From assembly GCA_017612555.1 (NCBI GenBank), contig JAGAFR010000066.1, positions 23,037 to 87,036 on the forward strand: a stretch of DNA of 64,000 bases, read 5' to 3'. A model generated the notes under the pieces. It was given only the letters and a program-made list of their open reading frames with translations. It did no database searches and was not told the origin of the DNA. Source of the stretch: Lachnospiraceae bacterium. Its GTDB lineage: Bacteria > Bacillota > Clostridia > Lachnospirales > Lachnospiraceae. The position numbers were made by a program, and so were the translations under genes. How positions within the stretch are numbered: the first letter of the stretch is position 1; each line of letters starts with the position of its first letter. Below, one piece after another: positions 35,982 to 43,279 of this stretch.

Positions 35982-37682
35982 CTATTCCACAGATACTATA
36001 TAGTAGTATATAGGCTGTCCGCCCATATGAAGCTCGACGGATATGTCCGGGAACTTTTTCTCAACGCTTGCCGCAAGATCACCGGCGATCTCTTCATCCA
36101 CTTCATCGCCGAAATAGATGCTGATTATCTCGGATGTGTCATCCACCATATGCTCGATCATATCAAGAGCCGTGGCTTCAACTACCGATCCGACCGCAAG
36201 TATCTCATGATCCCCGATACCCATTATATTGCCTTTTTTGATCTCAAGACCGTTGATCGAAGTGTCTCTGACGGCATAAGTCACCTGACCTGTCTTGACC
36301 GCAGATATTGCAGATACCATGGCACTTTCGTTATCTGCCGGTGTAGCATCACTCATGAAAGTGATAAGAGCGGTGATACCCTGGGGAATGGTCTTGGTCG
36401 GTATCACTATTATTTCTTTGTCTTCCACAAGATACTGAGCCTGATTGGCTGCAAGTATTATATTTTTGTTATTGGGAAGAATGAATACGGTCTTGGCGTT
36501 AACATTATTGATGGCATTGACCATATCATCCGTCGACGGATTCATGGTCTGACCCCCTGTTATAAGATAGTCAACTCCAAGGCTTGTAAATATCTCGTCA
36601 AGCCCTTTACCGCACGAAACCGCAACAAAGCCCATCTCCTTCTCGGGTGCGGCCTTTACAGTCGCAGGTTTTTGCGGAGCACTTGCAGGTGCCGCCTCAA
36701 CTTCCTTAACAGCCTCAACCGGCTTTTCGGTTCTTTCTTCCTTATCCGTATCCAAAACAGGTTTTATCTCATCCTTGTCCCAAGGCTTGACCATAACCTC
36801 GTCGATCGATCCGAAAGACAGACACTTTGATATGATCCTTCCGGGCTCATCCGAGAATACACATATCTTTACGGTGCTTCCGTTATCCTCAAGCGAAGCG
36901 CCTGTTCCGTATGCGTTCAGATACTCTGTAAGAGAACCGCTTGCCTCTTCGTCATAAGAACTCTGTTTATAAAGCAGCAGCCGCGTTTCATATGTAACGA
37001 TCTTCTCCTTGACGGGAGCCGATGCAACAGCGGGTTTTGATTTACAAAATACCTCATCCACATCTTCGCCCGAATACGCCGCATATCCGCCTTTTAATAT
37101 CTCAAGAAGTCCCTGACCGCCTGAATCCACGACACCTGCCTCCTTAAGCACGGGAAGCATTTCGGGTGTCTTCTCGAGTACATCTTCAGCATGGAATATT
37201 ATCTCTTTAAAATAAGTATCAAGATCATCGACCTTATTGTTGATCGCCAGTGCCTTTTCGGCAACACCGCGCGCGACTGTAAGGATAGTGCCTTCCTTCG
37301 GCTTCATAACAGCCTTATATGCCGTCTCAACAGCCTTCTGAAGAGCCTGTGTGAACACCTCCATATCAAGCTCTTCCTTATCCTTGATCACTTTGGTAAA
37401 GCCGCGGAACAACTGGGACAATATGACTCCCGAGTTACCTCTGGCTCCTCGAAGTGACCCCGAAGAAATAGCCTTGGAAAGAGTTGTCATGTTCATATCC
37501 GTGATCGCTTCAACTTCACCAACCGCGGACATTATGGTAAGCGACATATTTGTACCGGTGTCTCCGTCGGGAACGGGGAACACATTCAGTTCATTTATGA
37601 TCTCTTTTTCGGATTCAAGCCTTCTTGCTCCGGCCAGAAACATTTTTGCCAGCGCTCCGGCATCGATCTTTTTTGACTGCAC
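35982..37682 (-). CDS. fakA: Fatty acid kinase catalytic subunit FakA (DAK2-domain, YloV)
   Basis: FakA phosphorylates fatty acids presented by FakB proteins for entry into phospholipid synthesis. Residues about 8-200 are the DAK2 ATP-binding domain (NVFPVPDGDTGTNMSLT, GARGNSGVILSQL, DSGGQGLLEI). A linker rich in Ala, Pro, Glu and Lys (about 310-345) joins it to the C-terminal YloV domain (FAVSCG-like GFVAVSCGKGLDEIF, PNNKNIILAANQA). Length 566. The start is GTG 37682 with AAAGGAGG 8 bases upstream. It lies between asp23 and recG, the common Firmicute order. Confidence 0.92.
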   Translation of the reverse strand: MQSKKIDAGALAKMFLAGARRLESEKEIINELNVFPVPDGDTGTNMSLTIMSAVGEVEAITDMNMTTLSKAISSGSLRGARGNSGVILSQLFRGFTKVIKDKEELDMEVFTQALQKAVETAYKAVMKPKEGTILTVARGVAEKALAINNKVDDLDTYFKEIIFHAEDVLEKTPEMLPVLKEAGVVDSGGQGLLEILKGGYAAYSGEDVDEVFCKSKPAVASAPVKEKIVTYETRLLLYKQSSYDEEASGSLTEYLNAYGTGASLEDNGSTVKICVFSDEPGRIISKCLSFGSIDEVMVKPWDKDEIKPVLDTDKEERTEKPVEAVKEVEAAPASAPQKPATVKAAPEKEMGFVAVSCGKGLDEIFTSLGVDYLITGGQTMNPSTDDMVNAINNVNAKTVFILPNNKNIILAANQAQYLVEDKEIIVIPTKTIPQGITALITFMSDATPADNESAMVSAISAVKTGQVTYAVRDTSINGLEIKKGNIMGIGDHEILAVGSVVEATALDMIEHMVDDTSEIISIYFGDEVDEEIAGDLAASVEKKFPDISVELHMGGQPIYYYIVSVE

Positions 37683-37696
37683 CTGTCTATCCTCCT

Positions 37697-38053
37697 TTAA
37701 TCGATAACCCGGACGCCTTCTACGTAAACATTGATCTTATCAATCTCAAATCCGGTGAATTCTTCCACTTTATACTTAACGTTATTAACAAGGTTCTGTG
37801 CCACAGCTCTTATGTTAACGCCATAGCTGACGATAACATGAAAATCGAGGATAAGCTTACTTCCGGACATCTCAACATTGATACCTCTTGTAAGGTTCTC
37901 CTTCTTGAGCATTTTGGCTATACCGTCAGACATGCTGACCGCGGCCATTCCCACTATACCAAAGCACTCAACAGCCACGCTTCCGGCATACTGTGCAACA
38001 ACATCAACATCGATGATCAGATTACCCGACCCTGTTGCCAAAGCTTCTCTCAT
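37697..38053 (-). CDS. Asp23/Gls24 family envelope stress protein (YloU-like)
   Basis: A 118-residue Asp23/Gls24-type protein, the usual partner upstream of fakA. It shows VDVVAQYAGSVAVECFGIVGMA, then DFHVIVSYGVNIRAVAQNL and a terminal amphipathic helix (KVEEFTGFEIDKINVYVEGVRV). Asp23 proteins associate with the membrane and have been linked to envelope stress, but their molecular role is unclear. It has its own promoter divergent from rpmB and a strong AAGGAGG site. Confidence 0.9.
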   Translation of the reverse strand: MREALATGSGNLIIDVDVVAQYAGSVAVECFGIVGMAAVSMSDGIAKMLKKENLTRGINVEMSGSKLILDFHVIVSYGVNIRAVAQNLVNNVKYKVEEFTGFEIDKINVYVEGVRVID

Positions 38054-38076
38054 ACAAAACCTCCTTATCTTAAATA

Positions 38077-38088
38077 CGAATCGATTCG
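38077..38088. promoter_or_regulatory. 12-bp palindrome in the asp23 leader
   Basis: CGAATCGATTCG is a perfect 12-base palindrome between the asp23 promoter and its ribosome binding site. It could be a repressor site acting on asp23-fakA-recG. There is no further support. Confidence 0.35.
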
Positions 38089-38115
38089 CATGATATTATC
38101 TTACAGTCAAAGGAT

Positions 38116-38144
38116 ATTATACACGTAATTGTAACCATTGAAAA
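38116..38144 (-). promoter_or_regulatory. Promoter of asp23-fakA-recG
   Basis: Minus strand: TTTTCA (38144-38139), spacer of 17, TATAAT (38121-38116). The -10 is perfect and the -35 matches four of six. It is divergent from the rpmB promoter; the two -35 regions are about 32 bases apart. Confidence 0.65.
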
Positions 38145-38176
38145 CAATAAAAATCATCAGGACCGTAAACTTATGC

Positions 38177-38205
38177 TTGCATTGGTGTTAATCTTTTGTT
38201 AAAAT
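38177..38205 (+). promoter_or_regulatory. Promoter of rpmB
   Basis: Plus strand: TTGCAT (38177-38182), spacer of 17, TAAAAT (38200-38205). The leader of about 53 bases ends with AAGGAGG at 38251-38257, 7 bases before the rpmB ATG. Confidence 0.65.
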
Positions 38206-38264
38206 ACCCGTGTTGCGTAAAAATCCCACATTTTTACATAGATAGTTTTTAAGGAGGTTTCGGG

Positions 38265-38450
38265 ATGGCTAAATGTGATATTTGCGGCAAGGGCGTTCAT
38301 TTCGGAAATAACGTGAGCCACTCACACAGAAGATCAAATCGTATGTTTCACGCAAATGTAAAGCGTGTTAAATGTATGGTTGGCGGTACACCTAAGACAC
38401 TTCATGTATGTTCAAGGTGCTTAAAATCCGATAAAGTAGAAAGAGCCTAA
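38265..38450 (+). CDS. rpmB: 50S ribosomal protein L28
   Basis: L28 is a small component of the large ribosomal subunit. The 61 residues begin MAKCDICGKGVHFGNNVSHS and include a second pair of cysteines near the end (CSRCLKSDKV), so this is the zinc-binding C+ form (C-x2-C, C-x2-C). It is basic throughout. AAGGAGG lies 7 bases upstream. It is a single-gene unit on the plus strand with its own promoter and terminator, divergent from asp23-fakA, as in many Firmicutes. Confidence 0.97.
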   Translation: MAKCDICGKGVHFGNNVSHSHRRSNRMFHANVKRVKCMVGGTPKTLHVCSRCLKSDKVERA

Positions 38451-38465
38451 GCTTTGGATCAATAT

Positions 38466-38495
38466 AAAAGAACCTCTCAGACAAGAGGTTCTTTT
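38466..38495. terminator. Bidirectional terminator between rpmB and ytfJ
   Basis: A perfect 12-bp stem (AAAAGAACCTCT / AGAGGTTCTTTT) with a 6-base loop lies between the convergent ends of rpmB (plus) and ytfJ (minus). Both strands give a T-rich tail: TTTTATTTT on plus and TTTTATATT on minus. Confidence 0.88.
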
Positions 38496-38507
38496 ATTTT
38501 GTCTTAT

Positions 38508-38900
38508 TTATTCTTCAAAAGAGTCCTCCGCTGCTTTGCGAACTTCCTCATCGGAAACCGTAGTTTCCTTCTTCGCCGTGATCTTGTTCATGATCTCGGG
38601 CACCATGTCAACTATCTTGGTGATGGCATCCTGATTTCTGATGCTCACGACTCTCGTGGAATTGTTCTGGATCACAAGAACGGCAGTCGGAGTCATTTTC
38701 CCGGAAAGACCGCCTGCACCGTTATCTTTCTTGTCTCCGCGAAACGTTCCCGCTCCAACTCCAAACGAAACGTCCACGAAGGGTATCAGTATCGTATCTT
38801 TAACGACAACGGGTTCTCCCACAACTGTTTTGCTCGAGAGGAATCCGTCCATTCCATCAAGAAGTGAGTTGACTACTGAATTAAAACTGCTCTCTGCCAT
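38508..38900 (-). CDS. ytfJ: GerW/YtfJ family sporulation-associated protein
   Basis: The 130-residue protein matches the GerW (YtfJ) family: VGEPVVVKDTILIPFVDVSFGVGAG, then GLSGKMTPTAVLVIQN and IVDMVPEIMNKI. In Bacillus the family is a forespore protein affecting germination, but homologues also occur in non-sporulating Clostridia, so this does not prove that the organism forms spores. It is last in a three-gene block behind the DUF2953 gene, which is its usual neighbour. Confidence 0.9.
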   Translation of the reverse strand: MAESSFNSVVNSLLDGMDGFLSSKTVVGEPVVVKDTILIPFVDVSFGVGAGTFRGDKKDNGAGGLSGKMTPTAVLVIQNNSTRVVSIRNQDAITKIVDMVPEIMNKITAKKETTVSDEEVRKAAEDSFEE

Positions 38901-38923
38901 AATGATCCTCCATTTGATCGATA

Positions 38924-39814
38924 TTAGTACTGTCTGTCGGAATGTCTCTTATAAATACGCCACATCCGTTTGAAATCCCTGTTAAAATACACCTTTGCAA
39001 AACACACAAGCGGCACTATCAGCCTGATATGTCCCTTTATATCTATATTCCCATACAGGTCATTATCCTCAAACCCGGGATCTATGACAAGCTTTCTCGG
39101 CAATATGGGATATATGATCGCCAGATACATAAGTATCCTGCCTGTTGTCGCAGGGTCGTCGGATCCGAAATGAACAAAACCTTTTACACGCCTCGGCGCT
39201 ATCTTCTTAAGAAGATTTACGGCTTGGTCCCTGATAAGAGCAGCAGCGTTCCGGTTACGACAGTCATTTATCATCCTGTCCCAGAATCTGATCTCTTTCC
39301 TGATCCTGTCTATCTTATCCGAATACTCGTCATACCTGTCGGACAGATCGTTTAATATCCTCTCTATCTTATCGGATAAGTCTTCTTCCGGTGTATTCCG
39401 GTCTACCGAGTATTCTACGGGCTCTTCCGTATGACCTTCCTGTTTGTCATCTTTATTCTCTACCGGTTTGTCTTCTTTATTCTCTACCGGTATATCTTCT
39501 TTATCCTCTTCAGGCTCTTCCCTGCGGGGTTTATGAGGATCCTTTTCTTTCTTTTTCTTCAGTATCCCAATCCCGAACAGTCTGACAAATACATCGACCT
39601 TCTTATCATAGGATACCCCTGCGGTAACTATATGCAGAAGATATGACGCATATGCTCCGGCCGAGGGTTCCGAATCGGGGGTTTCCCTGTCTGCTTTTAT
39701 CCTATATCTTACCGGAACAAACAGGATCAGGCAGATGAGTAACAATATCAGTCCAATGATGCACGCAAGTACGATCCCTATTATCTTAAGTACAGTAAGC
39801 AATACAGCGGCCAT
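38924..39814 (-). CDS. DUF2953 membrane-anchored protein (YtfI-like)
   Basis: A 296-residue protein with one membrane segment at about residues 5-33 followed by VPVRYRIKAD, then a long Glu/Lys/Asp-rich linker (about 90-145), and a C-terminal domain with GFVHFGSDDPATTGRIL and DPGFEDNDLYGNIDIKGHIRL, the DUF2953 hallmark. The role is unknown; it is regularly found next to ytfJ. Part of the linker is built from a short repeat (VENKEDKP and VENKDDKQ). The start ATG 39814 overlaps the TGA of the upstream gene, with AAGGA 9 bases before. Confidence 0.85.
   Translation of the reverse strand: MAAVLLTVLKIIGIVLACIIGLILLLICLILFVPVRYRIKADRETPDSEPSAGAYASYLLHIVTAGVSYDKKVDVFVRLFGIGILKKKKEKDPHKPRREEPEEDKEDIPVENKEDKPVENKDDKQEGHTEEPVEYSVDRNTPEEDLSDKIERILNDLSDRYDEYSDKIDRIRKEIRFWDRMINDCRNRNAAALIRDQAVNLLKKIAPRRVKGFVHFGSDDPATTGRILMYLAIIYPILPRKLVIDPGFEDNDLYGNIDIKGHIRLIVPLVCFAKVYFNRDFKRMWRIYKRHSDRQY
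39450..39497. repeat. 24-bp tandem repeat in the DUF2953 gene
   Basis: Two near-identical 24-base units (39450-39473 and 39474-39497, both containing CTTTATTCTCTACCGGT) stand in tandem, followed by a decayed third copy to about 39521. They keep the reading frame and encode the acidic linker unit PVENKED. Such repeats are prone to slip, so copy number may vary between strains. Confidence 0.75.
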
Positions 39815-40146
39815 CACAGATGATCCTTAATCAAACCTTCATAGTATCCGCGAACATCAGAGAGATTTCCGCAGTCGATCATACACTTGTCTATCATTTC
39901 CTGAACAATATGAACTGCCGAATCATAACTGTCTGCAACCCCGATGATCACGCGATCACTCTTTCTTATCCTCTTTTGTTTAAAAACAGCCGCCGGATAA
40001 ATATCAAACAGGTCCCTGCCGTTATCTGCCAGTGTGATAAAGTGTACTCCGGTCATCCCAATGCCGCATGCCATCTTCCATTTGATGACCGATATCTTTG
40101 ATCTGATCTTATCCGATAAATAAAGATTGTCGACAAAACGTATCAC
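39814..40146 (-). CDS. Conserved hypothetical protein
   Basis: I do not recognise this 110-residue protein. It looks soluble, with an alternating alpha/beta pattern and a basic middle (FKQKRIRKSDRVIIGVADSYDSA). There is no signal peptide or membrane segment. The start is GTG 40146 with GGAGAG 6 bases upstream. It is the first gene of a block with the DUF2953 and ytfJ genes, overlapping the former by 1-3 bases, and has a good promoter divergent from the HD-GYP gene. The conserved-looking IIGVADSYDSAVHIVQEM suggests a small nucleotide- or ligand-binding fold, but that is a guess. Confidence 0.7.
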   Translation of the reverse strand: MIRFVDNLYLSDKIRSKISVIKWKMACGIGMTGVHFITLADNGRDLFDIYPAAVFKQKRIRKSDRVIIGVADSYDSAVHIVQEMIDKCMIDCGNLSDVRGYYEGLIKDHL

Positions 40147-40177
40147 AATTCTCTCCTACGGCTAAAAAACTCAATTG

Positions 40178-40206
40178 ATTATATCAAAAAAAATCAAAAA
40201 AGTTAA
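40178..40206 (-). promoter_or_regulatory. Promoter of the hypothetical-DUF2953-ytfJ block
   Basis: Minus strand: TTAACT (40206-40201), spacer of 17, TATAAT (40183-40178) with an extended TGA in front of -10. The start would lie about 25 bases before the GTG. The -35 is only 9 bases from the -35 of the divergent HD-GYP promoter. Confidence 0.7.
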
Positions 40207-40215
40207 TCCATATTA

Positions 40216-40244
40216 TTGACAATAAAGAATACGATTTCTATACT
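40216..40244 (+). promoter_or_regulatory. Promoter of the HD-GYP gene
   Basis: Plus strand: perfect TTGACA (40216-40221), spacer of 17, TATACT (40239-40244). GAGAGGAG at 40251-40258 is the ribosome binding site, 9 bases before the ATG, so the leader is short. Confidence 0.8.
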
Positions 40245-40267
40245 TATTTCGAGAGGAGCGTAAACTT

Positions 40268-41329
40268 ATGGAACTTAAAGCCGTCATAGCACTCAAACCG
40301 GGTGCCGTTGTAGCCGAAGATGTTCTTGATCACAAGGGGAATGTGATAATCAAGAAAAATACATCTCTCGACAAATTTCTCATTCAAAAGCTGAACATCG
40401 CCAAGATAACATGCGTTAACATCAAAGAGCCTGAGGACTTTGAGACAACCTACTTTGAGAAGATCAAAGTCAGCAAGACTTTCAAACAGTTCTTTGAGAT
40501 CTATTCCAAGAATTTCTTTGAATACAAGGATATGATGGAACAGTTTCTCAAATCGAGGATTCCCATCGATTCTGACAGATTATACAGGATAGTCGATGAG
40601 ATCACCTCCCCTTTTAAGCACAGCAAGATCACTCTGCTTGACATGCTTTCGGTTCTTGAAACAGCCGAGGTTGATTTTCTGTACACTCATTCCATAAATG
40701 TAGCATTGATATGTAATTACACGGCCAAGTGGTTCCACCTTGATGAAGAAGACCAAAAGGCTTTGGTTTTATGTGGATTCTACTATGATATAGGCAAGTT
40801 TAAGATCCCCAGCGAAATACTTCTGAAGCAGGGAAGTCTTACAGACGAAGAATTTGCTCTTATGAAATCACATACGACCAAAGGATTCCAGCTCCTTCAG
40901 CCTCTTGAGATCGACGAGCGCATCAAGCTTGCTGCACTTATGCACCACGAACGTATCGACGGAACAGGTTATCCCCAGGGGCTTGTGGATGAACAGATAG
41001 ATCAGTTTGCCAAGATAACGGCGATCCTCGACAGTTATGAAGCAATGACGAGCTACAGATCATACAGAGCTCCTTTGTGTCCTTTCACCGTAATAGAAAT
41101 ATTCGAAAGAGACGGTTACGGCAAATACGATACCGGTTGTTATATGACATTTCTTGAGAGAATGGTGGAAGAATACATCGGAAAAGAAGTACAGTTAAAT
41201 GATGGGACTATCTGTGTGGTTGTACTGATCAATAAACAGAAGTATTCGCGCCCCATGGTCAAGACCAACGACGGCAAATACATAGATCTGACGACGCAGA
41301 AGAACCTTTCGATAAAAGCACTTGTATGA
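40268..41329 (+). CDS. HD-GYP-type protein with altered HD motif
   Basis: HD-GYP proteins usually hydrolyse cyclic di-GMP at a metal centre. After about 110 residues without a recognised sensor domain, the HD-GYP domain spans about 130-300. It has FLYTHSINVAL, DIGKFKIPSEIL, MKSHTTKGF, MHHERIDGTGYPQGL and ILDSYEAMTSYRSYR. The HHE and GYP parts are intact, but the HD pair reads Tyr173-Asp174 in place of His-Asp, so one metal ligand is missing. It may be a weak or inactive phosphodiesterase acting as a c-di-GMP sensor. The gene is a single plus-strand unit that ends 7 bases from the convergent Nudix gene. Confidence 0.87.
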   Translation: MELKAVIALKPGAVVAEDVLDHKGNVIIKKNTSLDKFLIQKLNIAKITCVNIKEPEDFETTYFEKIKVSKTFKQFFEIYSKNFFEYKDMMEQFLKSRIPIDSDRLYRIVDEITSPFKHSKITLLDMLSVLETAEVDFLYTHSINVALICNYTAKWFHLDEEDQKALVLCGFYYDIGKFKIPSEILLKQGSLTDEEFALMKSHTTKGFQLLQPLEIDERIKLAALMHHERIDGTGYPQGLVDEQIDQFAKITAILDSYEAMTSYRSYRAPLCPFTVIEIFERDGYGKYDTGCYMTFLERMVEEYIGKEVQLNDGTICVVVLINKQKYSRPMVKTNDGKYIDLTTQKNLSIKALV

Positions 41330-41336
41330 TAAGCGG

Positions 41337-41774
41337 CTAATCCCACTTATGCTCGCGTCTCATTCTCTTATATATGCTGTATCCCTTTTCAAGGATATAA
41401 CGTTCGTTATCGAATTTCAGAAGATGGTAGGCTTCATGATATTTGTAATATCCGCTGTCTCTGAAGTATTCCTCATATTGCGGCGAAGAATCATAACTTT
41501 CGGACCTCATCAGATACCAGTATACTTCTTTGGATACCGTATCTTCGGGGACAACAAAAGAATACAGGGTCTTGTCAATGTATTCGATGATCTGCCCCGT
41601 TACACCGGCTTCTTCCTTTACCTCTCGAAGTGCGGTGTCTTCATGACTTTCTCCCTCTTCCACCGTTCCTTTCGGTAAAACCCAGCCTTCATATTTGTTG
41701 TTATAGTTTTTGTAGAGCAAAAGGATCTTGCCTCTGTGTATAACAAGTCCTCCGCAACTGACAGCTTCTATCAT
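41337..41774 (-). CDS. Nudix hydrolase
   Basis: A 145-residue Nudix protein. The box reads GTVEEGESHEDTALREVKEE followed by AG, fitting G-x5-E-x7-RE-x2-EE-x-G. Preceding residues AVSCGGLVIHRGKILLLYKN form the typical first strand pair. The family hydrolyses nucleoside diphosphates linked to another moiety; the substrate is not deducible, and a dinucleoside polyphosphate or housecleaning role is only a guess. It lies 31 bases after the transpeptidase gene and converges on the HD-GYP gene. Confidence 0.88.
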   Translation of the reverse strand: MIEAVSCGGLVIHRGKILLLYKNYNNKYEGWVLPKGTVEEGESHEDTALREVKEEAGVTGQIIEYIDKTLYSFVVPEDTVSKEVYWYLMRSESYDSSPQYEEYFRDSGYYKYHEAYHLLKFDNERYILEKGYSIYKRMRREHKWD

Positions 41775-41805
41775 TATCCTTTATCCTTTTATCATGACAA
41801 TGATA

Positions 41806-43275
41806 TCATTTGTTATAATAAGCGTCAAACACTCTTTTGGCTATAGGAACCGCTACAGCACCTCCCGAACCGCCGCCTTCAACAATTACCGTGATCGCTA
41901 TCTCAGGCTCATCTGTTCCGGCAAACCCCGTAAACCACGCATGTGACAGTGATTTATTCGATGAATACTCCGCCGACCCGGTCTTACCAGCAATATCATA
42001 TCCGACCGTATCAAATGCCCTTTTTCCTGTGCCGTTAACAACCACTTCCCTCATCATCGTACGAAGACTCTGTGCATATCCTTCATCGATCAGGCGTCCG
42101 TACTCTCTTACTCTTGTTTTTCTGATCACTCCCCCATCAGTATTCTGGATCTCTGATACCACGTATGGTCTCATGAGTACACCGTTATTTGCAATAGCGG
42201 ACGTTATCATAAGCATGTGGATCGGACTGATGAGTGTCTTTCCCTGACCTATCCCTGTCTGAAGAAGCTCATCCGTTGAAGAATCCTTGCCCAGATCGGA
42301 ATATGCTTTGGAATACTTGAACGGAAGGGGAAGATCTTTTCCGAACAGAAGCTCATCAAGAGTATCTGCAAATTTCTTCTTATCAAGTCCGGAAGAGATA
42401 TTGGCAAAAGATGTATTACATGAATTCGCAAAACTGTCATCAAAATTCACCCATCCGTGGCTTGCTTCATTATAACAGTTTATGATAGATCCTTTGTATT
42501 CAAAGCTTCCCTTACATTCAAATCCGTAATCTGATATGTTGCCGTTATGTTCCTTCAGGTATTCAAGAGCAGTAACGATCTTAAAAGTGGATCCCGGAGG
42601 ATATGACCCGAGAAATGCCCTGTTAAGGAGCGGACTGTTCTTAGTGTCACCGTCCAGAACATCCCATCTTCCCATCACTTCGTTCGGATCAAAATCCGGC
42701 TTGGATACTACACATAGTATTTCGCCGGTCTTAACGTTCATGGCAACGACCGCGCCCTTTCTGTCATCCATGGCATCATATGCGGCTTCCTGCATCGCGG
42801 TATCAAGTGTCGATATAACATTGTCTCCGTGGTTTTTCTTTCCTGCAAGATCATTGGATATCCTGTTTACAATGTTGCCGTCGCAAGTCAGCAACGTATA
42901 GTTTTCCATGCTTTCAAGCCCAAGTACACCGTGTGTCGAGTAACCGACTATATGAGCAAATGTGTTCCTGTAAGGATAGCTCCTGTAATATCCGCCGTCA
43001 TTGTCTGAAAGCGTAGTGGCGAGAACGTTCCCCTCCCTTGAGAGGATATCTCCTCTTATGAGTCTTGACTCGAGCAGTGACTGCCTTTTGTTATAGGTAC
43101 TGTTGATCACGGTCCCGGCTTTTGCCTGGGTAAAATAGCCCAGATATATGAGCATACCAAGGAACAGGAACAGGAACAGGTATGTTATGAATCCGATCTC
43201 CCTGTTGGAATCCACATGCCTTCTTCCGGGCCTTACTTTTTGCGGTTTTGAAATAACGCGCTTCCAAAACTCCAT
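41806..43275 (-). CDS. Class B penicillin-binding protein (PbpA-like transpeptidase)
   Basis: A peptidoglycan transpeptidase of 489 residues with an N-terminal membrane segment at about 28-50. The catalytic motifs are PPGSTFKI (STFK), SCNTSF (SCN) and AGKTGSAEYS (KTG). VAMNVKTGEILCVVSKPDFDPN is the usual strand before the active site. It lacks the large insertion of the PBP2 at 0.8-3.7 kb. Pairing with the FtsW/RodA gene 4 bases upstream suggests a dedicated polymerase-transpeptidase couple, like the RodA-PbpA pair of actinobacteria; whether it serves division, elongation or spore cortex cannot be read. Confidence 0.92.
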   Translation of the reverse strand: MEFWKRVISKPQKVRPGRRHVDSNREIGFITYLFLFLFLGMLIYLGYFTQAKAGTVINSTYNKRQSLLESRLIRGDILSREGNVLATTLSDNDGGYYRSYPYRNTFAHIVGYSTHGVLGLESMENYTLLTCDGNIVNRISNDLAGKKNHGDNVISTLDTAMQEAAYDAMDDRKGAVVAMNVKTGEILCVVSKPDFDPNEVMGRWDVLDGDTKNSPLLNRAFLGSYPPGSTFKIVTALEYLKEHNGNISDYGFECKGSFEYKGSIINCYNEASHGWVNFDDSFANSCNTSFANISSGLDKKKFADTLDELLFGKDLPLPFKYSKAYSDLGKDSSTDELLQTGIGQGKTLISPIHMLMITSAIANNGVLMRPYVVSEIQNTDGGVIRKTRVREYGRLIDEGYAQSLRTMMREVVVNGTGKRAFDTVGYDIAGKTGSAEYSSNKSLSHAWFTGFAGTDEPEIAITVIVEGGGSGGAVAVPIAKRVFDAYYNK

Positions 43276-43279
43276 GATA

